Assembly (NCBI GenBank): GCA_028583605.1
Contig: CM053328.1
Coordinates: 11,634,782 to 11,698,781, forward strand
Length of the DNA: 64,000 nt
Reading direction: 5' to 3'
DNA from: Dastarcus helophoroides
Lineage: Eukaryota > Arthropoda > Insecta > Coleoptera > Bothrideridae
Position numbers and translations under genes: made by a program. The notes below the pieces were generated by a model, which did not search any database, was not told the DNA's origin, and saw nothing but the letters and a program-made list of their open reading frames with translations. Positions within the stretch are counted from its first letter, which is position 1. The number at the start of each line of letters is the position of its first letter. Below, one piece after another: positions 12,231 through 22,871 of this stretch.

Positions 12231-13340
12231 TCAATTTAAGAGAATTTTTTTAAAGTAAAGTCGACATTTCGAGTTTATAGTCAAATTTCTAGATTAAATT
12301 CAAAACCTCAGTTTTGAATTTAAAATTTTGACCCCTTTTTTTGCTTGAGAATAAAAATATTCGAAATTTTAATCGAATTTTTGGTTTGTTGAAAAAGTTG
12401 ACAATTTTAACCTGAAAATTTTAAGAAACTATTGATTTATTAAAAAATGAAGATTGTTTAAATTCAGAATTTTGAGGAAAGGGTCAACATTTCTGGTTGA
12501 GTTCGCTAAGAAAAGGTTTTGATATTACAAACAAAATGTTCAAAATATCAAAATTTATAAAAAAGTGAATATTTCGGTTAAAGTTCGATATTTTAAGAAT
12601 TAAGAAATTCCAATTTGGAAACTCGTCAGAAGAATCGAAATTTATAGAAAAAGGTTTATTGATTTTTCGGGTCCTAAATATTCAAGTTCAAATTCAAAAT
12701 TTTGCTAAAAACACGCTTTCGTGAAAAATTCAGAAAAAAATGTAATTCAAGTTTAAGGTCAAATACTATTTGCTAAGAAATTTCATTTTTGTTGAAACTA
12801 GAAAATTTTAGGATAAAAAAGTTAATAAAGGTAACTTGTTTAGTCGTAACATTTCAAGGTTAAAAATGGAATACAAATCTTGTCCCTTGGAACCAAGAAA
12901 GATTAAAAAACACAACAAAGATTGCTTCTGTATTTTAATCTTTCTTGGTTTTAGGGGACAAGATTTGTATTTCAATTTTTAATGATAACCAAGGACCAGT
13001 CCGTTCCACAAAAAAAACAAGGTTAAACGCTGAATTTTGAAAAGAAATTCTAAATTCAAAGTTTAACCGTGAATTTTTTTTGAGCTTGAATATTGAAATA
13101 ACAGTCGAAAAGAGATTAAAGTCAAAACAACATTAATAAAAAATCTAGTCTAGACTATGATTGTAAAGTCAAAAAAAATTTAGATAATTCAATTTTAAAC
13201 TAAAAGATGATTTGAGAGAAAAGTAAAAAATTATGAAGTTAAATGTTCTTGAATTTTGTATTTAGGAATTTTAATTTGAAAACGGGGATTTTGAAAAAAG
13301 TGAAGATTTCGACATTAAAAAAACTAACTTTTAACATGCA
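12231..13340. repeat. AT-rich filler with an embedded foldback repeat
   Basis: A-rich filler on the plus strand with no gene. A member of the GATAGC-hairpin foldback family interrupts it at 12862-13009. Confidence 0.55.
12862..13009. repeat. Foldback repeat, GATAGC-hairpin family, copy 1 (core deleted)
   Basis: The inverted arms are ATACAAATCTTGTCCC, then AACCAAGAAAGATTAAAA, against their complements in the right half. The outer flank ends CCAAGGACCAGTCCGTTCCA. The central part that in other copies carries the GATAGC hairpin and ACGCGTT is missing here. Confidence 0.8.
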
Positions 13341-15794
13341 ATTTTCAGCGGACCGTTATTTTTGTCGGACCGAAAACCGGAACAGAACCGGAAAAAATAA
13401 TTCGGTTCGTTGAATTTGTATATTCCTAAAATAATTTTTACCTTTACCCTAAAGTTTAGGATTTATTTTTAGAAACTTCGATTTCTTTTTTAAAATTTTA
13501 CATAAATTTGTGCAACTTTCATATTAAAATTAGTAGTTTGCTTTCAATCTCATTTTTTTCTGAAAGTTGGATTAGCAGCTTACAATTTTCATATTTTCCA
13601 CGAAAATATTGTCTTTATTCTCAAAATTTCAAGTCAAATTGAATTTTAAATTTTATAATTTGAATATCTGTTTTTCAAAATTATCGGTTTTCTTGAAATT
13701 TTTTTACTTTGTCTCGAAATTATACAAAATATTTCTTTTTTTTTTTAATTTCGAGCTCAAGATGAATATTTTATACTCTATGGTAGATTTGGACTAAAGC
13801 AGTGGCTTTTTTTTCATTCTAGTAATTTTTTTTGCGAATTCGATTTTTTCTGAAAATTTCAACCTCTTTGTTCCTTAAACTTAATTTTTTTCTTTCATAA
13901 TCCGATACTCTTATTTTTGAAGTTAATAATCAAAATTTCGAGTTTTCTTAAATTTGTTCGTTCAAATTTCATTTTAATTTCAATATTTCATTTTTTTCGA
14001 TAACGCAAATTCTAATGATTTTTTTACACTGCCTACACCCTAAAACTTTCCAAAATTCCAGCATTTGATTTTTTTTCTCAAAATTTCCTATAATCTTCCT
14101 AGAAATTTGGAATTTCGATAAAAGCTTCAAGAAAAAAATATATTTATATTCCAATTTAAAGCCGCGATCTTGAAATTGAGGTCGAAATTTTAGAGTAGAG
14201 TTGAAATGTTGACATGTTAAAACATATCTAATTTAAACTTCCAATTTTTTATTTGGTTTTCTTTATGCTAGAGTTTTTCTTAAGATTTCGACTTTTGCCT
14301 CAAAGCTGTGATTTTTTTCAGATTATTTTAAATTAAGAATTCACAATTAAGGGCTTTCTACAATATTAATTGTTTTCAAGATACTCCTGGATTAAATTCG
14401 AAAGTTCGTGTTATTACTTTTTGAACTTTTGTTAAAAATCAATTTTTATATGTTTTTTCCCAAAATTTTAAGTTTCTTCCCAAAATTTTTAGCTACAGCT
14501 GAAATTTTGCTTGAAACTTCGTCTTTAAAATTAAAATTTCCCATTTTTTTCCAAAAAGTCGTTGATTCTGATATTCTAATTTTTCCATAGAAAATTTGAG
14601 TTTAAAAATTGGAATAAGTTTTTTTCAAACAAATTTTTACTTTTACTCTTAAAATTTAAATTTTGTAACTTGTATTTTTATTAAAAAAAACTAGCAATAT
14701 GTTAGAGATATTTTAATGCAAAAGTCTTAGTTCAAATTTAATTTATTTTTTTTTATTTTGAATTTTAATTCAAAATATCGAAAAGATGTTCACATTTAAA
14801 GAAAAAAATTTAAAATTTTTGGAAAAAGCTAAATTTTGAAGAAAAACAAAAAATCGATGAATAACAATTATTTTTCAAAATTTCGACTTTTGATATTTTA
14901 ATCAAAAAGCCGAATATTCGAGTTTTCAACAAAATTCCAAGCTTAAACTTTTAATTTTCAATTTCGTTTAGTTCGAGTGCGAGTTTCAACTCGCAATTTC
15001 GAGAAAAATGCTTATATTTAAAGAATGAATTTAGCATGCCGGGAAAAGTGGTTAGGTTAAAAAATACAAAAAGTACACGTTTAAATTTGGAACTTCAAAA
15101 AAAAAACAAAATCCAAAATAGCTAAATCCATTAACAAACACTTTTTGAAAAATTTTACGTTTCCCGGACATTTTTCAGCAACATTTCTAAAAAATTGAGT
15201 ATTTAGGTTTAAGCTCAATATTTTGAAATTAAGGTAGACGTTTTGAGAACTACTCTTGTTTTAAATAAATTTGAAGTTATATTTTCAAAATTTTGACTAT
15301 TTACTCAAAATCTTAAAATTTTCATTTTTTCAAATAGGTCTTTTTACTCCAAAGTTCTAGAAACCAAAGTCGAAAAAATAACAATAACTTTCTTTAAAAA
15401 AAGCAAGTCACAATAAAAATTTCGATGGAAAACCAAAATTAAAAAAATAGGCTCTCACATTTTCGAATTTAATCGCCAAATCTCGCATATTCTGAAAGTT
15501 TTCAAATCTTGGGTAAATAGTTTATGATCTTTATTTAAACTCATAGTTCCAATTTGAAACTTTTAAATTTGGATATTCCGATTTATTTTGCTATAATTTT
15601 CGGGTGTTTTTTGAAATTTGAACTCAAAATAAACCCAAAATTCAGAGTTTCAGCTTAAAATGTTTAAACTCAAAAAATCGAGAAGTATTTTTTCCAAATT
15701 TTAATTATTAGAGTATACTGTAATATTAAAGGAGAAAAAAAAGGAGAACATTTTCTAAATTATATTTGAAAATCAGTTTTTAATTCAAATAAAA

Positions 15795-16100
15795 TCTTTT
15801 TTATTACTCATGCGGGATAAGTAATATCTTTGCGCCCGTTGTTGCGGGTGATAAGTCGCTATTTGCCCATTTTAAAATTACAACATGAGTTTTGAGTAAA
15901 CCACACTCCATTTGAGTGCGACAAGTAAACTTGGCGCATGCAGATTTTCCTTGTCTCACACAAATTTTCCTTGGCGCACGCAAATTGACGAGAAAAAAAA
16001 TTAATAACTAAAAGAAAAAACAATCATAATTAACCTGTCATATCTAAAGAAGTGAGATTGGCAGTTACAAATTTTATCTTTACATTACAAAAATCTGTCA
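15795..16100 (+). other. Upstream region of the recombinase relic
   Basis: Less AT-biased DNA, with GATAAGTAATATC, a GGGATAAG/GTGATAAG pair and repeated TTTTCCTTG plus GGCGCA boxes, sits between filler and the recombinase fragment. It is probably the 5' part of the same mobile element. No further function can be read. Confidence 0.35.
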
Positions 16101-16274
16101 TTGAGTGCTAATCCCAACCTGATCCTGGAAACTGGTGAGAGTGCTGATGAGGAGTCCATACCACCTGAGATTCTTGCGAAAGCAAATGAAGTAATAAATA
16201 ATTTAACTCCTGTTATATCACGACCAAAATACGAAGCGGCTTATAGAAAATTCAAAAAAAATTCGCAATTAAAA
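16101..16274 (+). pseudogene. N-terminal relic of a transposon-type tyrosine recombinase
   Basis: The frame opens at TTG (probably a mutated ATG) and reads about 58 residues including EESIPPEILAKANEVINNL and SRPKYEAAYRKFKK. The PPEI..KANE and SRxxYExAYxKF pattern resembles the start of the Crypton-like tyrosine-recombinase proteins common in insect genomes, where a SAM-like and then a catalytic R..HxxR..Y domain should follow. None of the catalytic part is present, because the frame is cut by a MITE at 16275. Family assignment is from memory of the motif and is moderate. Confidence 0.5.
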
Positions 16275-16392
16275 ATAGTATCTGCAACTCGTGCTATGTT
16301 GTCGATTGCCCTCTCACTCTCTTCGCTCGTGCGCTTAACTTCGCTCTCGTGGGCAATCGACAACTTATCGCACTAGTTGCACAATATACTAT
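16275..16392. mobile_element. MITE, 118 bp, inserted in the recombinase relic
   Basis: The ends ATAGTAT...GTTGTCGATTGCCC and GGGCAATCGACAAC...ATACTAT are imperfect inverted repeats of about 40 bases. The inner 14 bases (16299-16312 and the complement near 16355-16368) are perfect. TAAAA flanks both sides and may be the target duplication. The centre carries CTCTTCGCTCGTGCGC and has no coding potential of its own, although it prolongs the recombinase frame to a stop at 16374. Confidence 0.75.
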
Positions 16393-16542
16393 TAAAAAAT
16401 TAAAAAATGAGTCACCAGGAACTAAATCGAAAACTGGAGAAAATCGTTATTTTTCTCAGAACGAAACCGATATGATTTTTTCCGGAACGAAAATCGAAAA
16501 CCGGAACAAAAAAAAATAGTGGTTTGAAGCCCTGATTTTCAG

Positions 16543-16992
16543 GACTCGTCAAAAATTTCGAATTCTTCAGGGAATTTTGAGAAAAAAGTTGCAATTTTTC
16601 AGAAAGTTCTAAAGAAATTTAACAAGTTACGAAGAATAGGGTTAAAATAAGAGATTGAAACCTACTGTTTCAAAAAAAAAAGTAGAAATTTTTCAGATAA
16701 AGCGGAAAGTTCCAAAAAAAAATTTTCTAGAAAAAGCAGATATTTAGTTTAAAGTTGAAAATTTAGCAACATATCGATTGTCTGAACCAAAAAGTACGAA
16801 CAAAAATAAAAATGTTAAGAAAATTTGAAATTTGAACTCGGAATGTGTGGGTTCACGTTCATGTGTTGATAAAAGACGAATTTTTGAGAAAAAAGTCGAC
16901 AATGATGTAATTCTGACTTAAATTTGAAAGGATGAAACAAAGTTAAGGTTTTCAGACAGAATCAGAATTATAGTTTACAGGAAGACTATTAG
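16543..16992. repeat. AT-rich filler
   Basis: A-rich filler with no gene. It ends at the TAA repeat at 16993. Confidence 0.5.
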
Positions 16993-17009
16993 AATAATAA
17001 TAATAATAA
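16993..17009 (+). repeat. (TAA)n tract at a LINE 5' end
   Basis: Five or more TAA units directly abut the first base of the Dong/R4-like element. The Dong element of Bombyx is known to insert into TAA repeats, so this may be the target site. Confidence 0.7.
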
Positions 17010-18300
17010 CCTGTGGGGGTTTGACGGGTCCTCTATCGGGCGCATTCCTTTGCGAATAAGAGAAAGACCGCTGGTTAAACTAGAGACTAGCAAGGAAGTA
17101 AAATTCTTCCCATGGAACAAAACCCGGCATTCAACTTTTATGATGGAGGAGACAAGAAGTTGGACTACTAAAGAGCCGCTGCCTGGGGAGCTGCCGATGA
17201 AGTGACAGTGGACGGACCGGTAGTGACCATATGTTGAGCAGGCGGACTATGGTCGGGAAACCCTAAGAAACAACAACCGAACAATCCAACAATGTTCACG
17301 AACCAAGAGTTCCAGGAGAATACCAGAGGAGTATAACTGAATCTGACCCTTCTGGGCAACAAACGAACACCCGAGTACAACGAGAAACCGAGTGGGTAAA
17401 GCGGACTACAGAAGAATATGAAGAAATAATGTAATGCTATTACTATAATAGAGCAAGGATTGGTACGAATAACATCACAGACGTCTATGGGATTTGGAGA
17501 GGTAGAAATCCTCACGTCAGACCAAGAATATATGCAAACTCTTTAGTAACTCAAAGAAGATTTATTGAAAACAAAGGTAGACTAACTGAACAAGAATTAG
17601 ACAACATCAAAAATAGCATAGACAGGTACATAGAAGATCATTGCAATAAAAAAGATTCCATTGTGATATCTGAGCAAGGCGACGCAAAATGCCACCCAAT
17701 CGATAGAGAACAAAGCATACAGCACTTGGAACAACCACAGGAAAAAAAAGAAGAAGAAAATAAGATACAGAGATTACCAGAATCAAAATCTAGAGCAGAA
17801 GAAGCTTTAAATGGTAATACTTCAAAGACCAAAATACCAATACAAAAGATAGCAGAAATAACAGCTACAAAGCTTCTAATAGATAAAATAAACACAGAGC
17901 TTAAAGATATACTAAATAATAGATGCCAAAATGAAATAAACGTGACATATGCATGTAAATAAGATTATTTATGCTGCTGCTCAAATCATTGTAAAAACAA
18001 TCATACCAACAAAATCAAAACATCAAAAACCAAAGAGGTTTTTAAAACAATCATGAAAGAAACGCATGTAAAGAAAATTTGATGTCATTAGAAAAGAAAT
18101 CTTACAATTAGCTGAGATAAAGAAAGGAATAAAAATAATATAATGACCACCATCAAGCATTCACTATATGATAAATATAAGATAAGAACAGATAACGAAC
18201 TTACGGCTGTTATAGAGAAATACAGGAGAAGAATAAACCAGTAGTGCAAACCCCTTTTGAAGAAAAAGAAGTCAACAAATTTTGAAAAGGAATATGGAAA
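17010..18300 (+). pseudogene. 5' part of a Dong/R4-like LINE
   Basis: The interval begins CCTGTGGGGGTTTGACGGG after the TAA tract. An open stretch from 17434 to 17962 follows an in-frame stop. Its residues include EEYEEIM (before the stop), CYYYNRARIG, VYGIWRGRNP, RPRIYANSLVTQRRFI and LTEQELDNIK, and then a Glu/Lys-rich segment. A decayed continuation reads IYAAAQIIVKTI, then KPKRF, and near 18190 ELTAVIEKYRRRINQ. This resembles the N-terminal region of R4/Dong-type LINE proteins as I remember them. Neither the reverse transcriptase nor the restriction-like nuclease is present, because the element is cut by a foldback repeat near 18305. It is not functional. Confidence 0.55.
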
Positions 18301-18304
18301 GTTG

Positions 18305-18375
18305 AAATACAAAACTTGTCCCCTGAAACCAAGGAAGATTAAAAAACACAACAAAGGTTGCTCTAACGCGTTTCG
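18305..18375 (-). repeat. Foldback repeat, GATAGC-hairpin family, half copy
   Basis: One arm (TACAAAACTTGTCCCC, then CCAAGGAAGATTAAAAAACA and CAACAAAGGTTGCTCTAACG) lies exactly between two different LINE fragments. On the minus strand it ends in the CGAAACGCGTTAGAGC segment of the family core. Confidence 0.75.
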
Positions 18376-19400
18376 ACAGCCGAGACATTTGCGATTAACG
18401 CAGAGGTGCCTCAGGGGTCTGTTCTGTCTCCTACTCTATTTCTGTTACACATAAACGATCTCTATCATATATAGACAATCATATATACAGCTACGCAGAT
18501 GGTAGTAACCTTGTGTCATCTTTTTTTCTCCGACAAACCATTATCTATCGCTGCTTCAGATGGACTAAAGGAACAGCAGATACAGACGATTAATCGGAAT
18601 ATCGAGATTACTCTGGAATGGGGTAAGAATAATTTGGTCGACTACAACGCTTCAAAAACTCAGGCCGCGGTTTTAACTAAGAAAACATCAAGGGATAATG
18701 CAACAAACATACTAATGGACGGTAAAATTCTTCCTATGGGATCTAATCTATCTATTTTAGGAGTGAATGCGAGCACTAACTTCTCTTGGGATGATCATGT
18801 GCGTGCCATTGCCAAATCCGCCTCTCAGAAGCTAGGCTTTCTTTTTAGAGCTAAAAAGTACTTCACATCTCATCAGCTATTAACACTATACAAAGCTCAA
18901 GTTAGGCCAACACTAGAATACTGTTCTCATGTTTGGAGTTCAACCCCAAAACACACTTTAGCTCTCTTGGATTCAATTCAAAGAAGAGCGATTCGCCTAA
19001 TTGATGACGAGAGTCTGACCGATTCTCTCGAAACACTAAAGCACTGGCGTATGGTTGGTGACTTGTCTCTTTTCTACGAGTATTATCATGGAAGATGCTC
19101 GCAGGAACTAATAGGATGATCCTCCCAAGGGCAAGATTCTTGAGGCGTACTAGACAGTCGGAGACAGCAAATTCCTGTGCGGTCCAGCTTGACACAGTGA
19201 GGACTTGTGTCTACAGAGACTTTTTTTCTATAGAACTTTCAAGTTGTGGAACTTGTTACCGAAAGGAATTTTCCCTAAAAATTACAACCTATCCTTGTTT
19301 AAGAAGGCGATTCATCGCCATCTATCCTTGTTTCCGCATCCTACTTGCAGTGCTTTGAAAGCATAATGGGGTTACCCTTTGCGAGTGGATTAAACTTAAA
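18376..19400 (+). pseudogene. 3' part of a jockey-like non-LTR retrotransposon
   Basis: Reverse-transcriptase motifs appear in broken frames. VPQGSVLSPTLFLLHIND lies at 18406 onward, then a stop. SYADGS at 18489 replaces the catalytic YADD by YADG. A one-base shift follows at the T run near 18520. The 206-residue frame 18499-19119 then holds thumb and C-terminal features: NLVDYNASKTQ, LSILGVN, HVRAIAKSASQKLGFLFRAK, LLTLYKAQVRPTLEYC and LLDSIQRRAIRLI. Another frame carries the conserved tail (RFLRRTRQSETANS, AVQLDTVRT, KAVHR-like, FPHP) to about 19360. The element ends in an A-rich tail. Three further copies of the last 220-300 bases occur in the window. It is 5'-truncated and dead. Confidence 0.85.
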
Positions 19401-19401
19401 A

Positions 19402-19455
19402 AAAAGCTTTCATCTTCAGATGTATCTCTCTGAAGACGATAGCTTGGCTGGGACG
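19402..19455 (+). repeat. Foldback repeat fragment, GATAGC-hairpin family
   Basis: The sequence CATCTTCAGATGTATCTCTC and then TGAAGACGATAGCTTGGCTG matches the centre of the family. It breaks off at GGGACGG into the antisense LINE. Confidence 0.65.
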
Positions 19456-22210
19456 GTTGATGCAGTCTTGGAGATCGGGAGTTGATCGTTTTCGCTACAT
19501 TTTCTCCATTCGTGAGTTGGATAGGACCGGTAACCGCTGGACAGAGGTGCTCTTAATGGTACCGGTGATAGTTCGCATAGTTTTATGTAGGTGGGTGTCG
19601 ATGGTTTTTGTATGGTTGCTGTTTATCCAAGCTGAGCAGCAATATTCGACTACGGAATACACTAGGATAAGTGCCGAAGTTCTTAAAACATTTGCGTTTG
19701 CACCCCACGACGTGCCCGCGATTTTGTGCAGAATGTTGTTTCTTGTCTTCATTTTGGCTGCTGTTTTTAGAATCTGATGTTTGAACGTAAGTGAGCTGTC
19801 TAATGTGACTTCTAAATATTTAAGGAGCTGGTTGTATTTGACTGGTTTTTTTCTGAAGGGAATCTGAGGTACATAATTTGCAAATGTATTATTTAGGTGG
19901 AAGCAGGTCTCTTCAGTTTTTTCGATATTTGGTTTCAGTCATCAAGTTTGGAAATATTCGTCCAGTACTTTCAGGTCATTTGTTAATTGCCTTTCTGATG
20001 TGGCGAATTCGCTGGCTTGGCATAAAAGGGCTATGTCGTCTACAGACTTTCTAGCTGTTGTTTGAGGTAGGTCAGCTGTGTAAATATTGAAAAGAAGCGA
20101 AGCTAACACTGAGCCTTGGAATAACCCGTCGCTAATTTTGTTATTTCGATTCGTCTTTCCGTCTAAGTGTACTTGTATGTATCTGTTTACCATCATGTTG
20201 TCAAGTAGTGTAGCCAGTTTTTTACATGGGATGAAGGGAAATTTCATTATCATGCCATTTTGCCATTCTGTGTCGCAGGCCGAGGTTAGGTCGAGAATAC
20301 GACTGTGGATTTTTGTCTCTTTTAAAATCAGTGTTCAATGTGTGTGGCTAGAGCTAGCACTTGATCACTGCAACTCCTTCTCTTTCCAAAACCAGCTTGT
20401 TCAGGTAGTATATGTTCGTTGACCGAATTTATTATGGGGTTGAAAATTATTCTTTCTAAGAGGTTATAGCAGCAAATACTTAGAAGAGCTATCGGTCTAA
20501 AGTCAGCTGCTTGGTTGTCCTCTTTGCCTGGTTTTATTGCTGATATTTAAAAGATCGGGGCAGGTTTTTACTTTGTTGGATGTTGGTGAATACTTCCCTG
20601 AGCTATGCCGTTGCTACTGGTCTCAGGTGTTTTAGAAGTTCGAGATATATTTGGTTCAGAACTGTCGCATTTCCTAGTTTCATTTGTTTTAGTGCTTCTG
20701 ACGTTTCTGTGGTTGTAAAGGGATATGAGAAGTCAGTGTTATTGACAATAACTAGTTTTTCTTCAAGTCTGTTTTTTAGGTCTCTTGTCTTTTGTTTGTT
20801 AGAGTTGGATGGAGGTCTGGTCAGTTTAATTATCCTACCGGCAATTTCATTTGGTTTAACAATACTTTCTTTTTTCTTCAGGATTAGACCGGTTTCTAAT
20901 TTCCTAAGCAGGAACCAAGCTCTTTTGCTGGAGTGTTGAAAGTTAATGGTCTTCATCGTTGTGTGCCATTTTTCTACTCTGGTTGTATCGAAGCATTCTA
21001 GGAGTTCATCGGCTACTTTTGCATCCCCGCTGCTTTTGTAGGTATCATATAATTCGTTGCATTGTGAACTCCAACCTGGAATATACTCTTTTCTGTAGCC
21101 CCTAAGTTTGTGTTTCTTGGCTATGCTGAGTAGTAGTCCCGTAAAACGGGAATAGTTATCTAGTTTGCAAGGATCCATTTGATATTATAGTTTAGTTCTT
21201 TTGCGAATGACTTCCAATTGGCTTTGTGGAAGTTTCAGCGGGGTTTTGGTACTGATCTGATAACTGGGGTTTGTAGGCCAATTTCTAGTGTGTCAGGTCG
21301 GTGTTGGCTATCGGAAAAGTTTTCTAATATTGTTTTTTTACATTGTAAAGGCCTTTCGTGTTCGATTGTTGACACGAAAAGTAGGTCTGGGTTATAATCC
21401 CTTTTCCATCTGGCTGAGTGAAAAGTGCCTTTGTCTTTGGGCATCGTATATGAGGAAAAGGTGTTTCTTCTCTGCCCATTCGATTACTTTGTCAGCGTTT
21501 ATGTCGTTGATCTCGTATCCCCATGGAATGTTGTGACTGTTGAAATCTCCCATAATTACTGATATTCTTACTATGTTCGGTTGTATTGTTATCCCATGCT
21601 TAGGCCGGTGATTTGTATAGGTTGAGGATTTGTTTATTGGAGATTGTCATACTGGTAGTGTACATGTTTGGGTCTGAATATGCGATCACGTTGGTCACTT
21701 CCTCAGTGTTATGGCGGACGAGTGTTTCCATGCCGTAGTGTTCGTAGAAAGTTTCGATGACAAATGTAAATCCGGGTAGTTTACATCTAGTTGAGAGTTG
21801 CTTGTCATCAGCGCAGTGGGTCTTTTGCAGCAGTAAAATGTCAGTTTGGTTATCATTGAGTAGTTTTTGAAGGCAGTCGCTTTTAGATTTACTAATTCCT
21901 TCGATGTTCAGTTGTATGATTATAAGGACGTTGGGGTCCTGGGTTGTCAGGTTCGTTGACGAGCCGTTTTTTTGGTTTCGCATACTGAATTTTTCGATTG
22001 CTGGGAAAAATTCCTCTTGAGGGTCCAGGAGCCGAGTTGTAGTCTGTTTAGCCATGACAAGAATTACGTTGCCCGGTGTGCACCACGTGGAGGCTAGACT
22101 ACTTTGCAATCCTTGTTTGTCCATTAAAAAATAAGACAAAAACCTGGGTAAAAGGAACACTTGTACTTTTCTTACAAACCGTGGGGCACCTAGGGGATGT
22201 TGGTCCATAG
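19456..22210 (-). pseudogene. Full-length but decayed non-LTR retrotransposon, antisense
   Basis: Reading on the minus strand from 22208, an apurinic-type endonuclease start is visible (VLIIIQLNIEGISKSKSD, then TDILLLQKTH, in which the usual catalytic Glu after Q is Lys). A linker region follows (21444-21235, containing KRDYNPDLLF), then a frame from 21178 to 20603 leading into the reverse transcriptase. In the RT, FQGSVLASLLFNIYTADLPQ and SVDDIALLCQ (for YADD) lie at 20253-19942. The C-terminus (LHKIAGTSWGANANVLRTSA, VYSVVEYC, THLHKTMRTITGTIK) lies at 19752-19495. Many stops and shifts separate these pieces. The order endonuclease, RT, C-terminus matches jockey/CR1-group LINEs; I do not assign the clade. 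An unrelated-looking stretch leads from 22208 to the start of the endonuclease frame. Confidence 0.8.
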
Positions 22211-22714
22211 GCAGTTATCTACATTGTCTAAATGGTTAAATTAGGATCTGCCAAGTAACATTCCTTTTAATATTTTCCCAGATCAATAGTGTTTTCTTAG
22301 GACAATTCCAAAATCTCAGTCACTATGAAATGACATTTCTTCTAATATGTATTATTTTTATTACTAGATTACGACACAGTTACATTACTTCTATGGGGCG
22401 TTTAGATTAGTGACTTCTTCATGATAGATATCTTAGGTATCTGATTGTGAGACTAAATTTGATGATCGTTTACATTATGACCCAAATGTAGCTGAATAAA
22501 ATTGCTGACCTTTCTTGCTGACATAAAATGTCTCTAAATGATTAATAGGTTTTGTTTAACTAAAATTTTAAATTACTTATCCCATGAAATATTTTGAGAG
22601 AAAGTGGACGACTACAACTTCTGAGATATGTCAGACTGTGGCTGAAATTTGTCTCGATATTTTCTATCGAGTAATTTATCTCAGCTATGTGATTGCTCTC
22701 AGATAGTTTCTCTT
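22211..22714. other. No recognisable feature
   Basis: Moderately AT-rich DNA without repeats or reading frames that I can assign. It lies between the antisense LINE and the MITE pair. Confidence 0.3.
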
Positions 22715-22790
22715 AGGGTGGTTTACAGTTGATATAATATTATATCAGAAAGAAATGTACGGAATAAAATGTCTAATCTAAATTCACCCT
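22715..22790. mobile_element. Mini MITE, about 76 bp
   Basis: The ends AGGGTGGTTTACAG and CTAAATTCACCCT are imperfect inverted repeats. The interior (TATATCAGAAAGAAATGTAC, GGAATAAAATG) is an inverted homologue of the next element at 22792. Too short to encode anything. Confidence 0.7.
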
Positions 22791-22791
22791 A

Positions 22792-22871
22792 AGGGTGCGT
22801 TTACACTAGTCACTTCATTCCACACATTTATTTCTGACAAAATATATCAGTGTCTAGTGTAAACGCACTCT
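22792..22871. mobile_element. Mini MITE, 80 bp, opposite orientation to its neighbour
   Basis: The ends AGGGTGCGTTTACACTAG and CTAGTGTAAACGCACTCT pair over 18 bases with one mismatch. The loop contains CATTCCACACATTTATTTC, the complement of the interior of 22715-22790. AGGGTGCGTTTACAC-type ends are common in short insect MITEs. Confidence 0.8.

Larger units (their letters stand above)
13349..16534 (+). mobile_element. hAT-like AT-rich element, 3.2 kb (copy B)
   Basis: The right end, read inverted from 16534, is CAGGGCTTCAAACC followed by a CCGGTTTTCG-rich module. The left end has the matching CGGACC and CGAAAACCGG module. ATTTTCAG lies outside both ends (13341-13348 and 16535-16542) and is a candidate 8-bp target duplication. 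The left terminus appears to have lost the CAGGGCTT part, so the exact left boundary is uncertain by a few bases. From 13349 to about 15600 the sequence is an inverted homologue of 2305-1. No transposase is visible. A tyrosine-recombinase relic and a MITE lie near its right end. Confidence 0.6.

Noticed and set aside
16101..16376. A 91-codon gene
   Set aside because: The last third is MITE sequence and the start is TTG; only 16101-16274 belongs to the recombinase-like relic.
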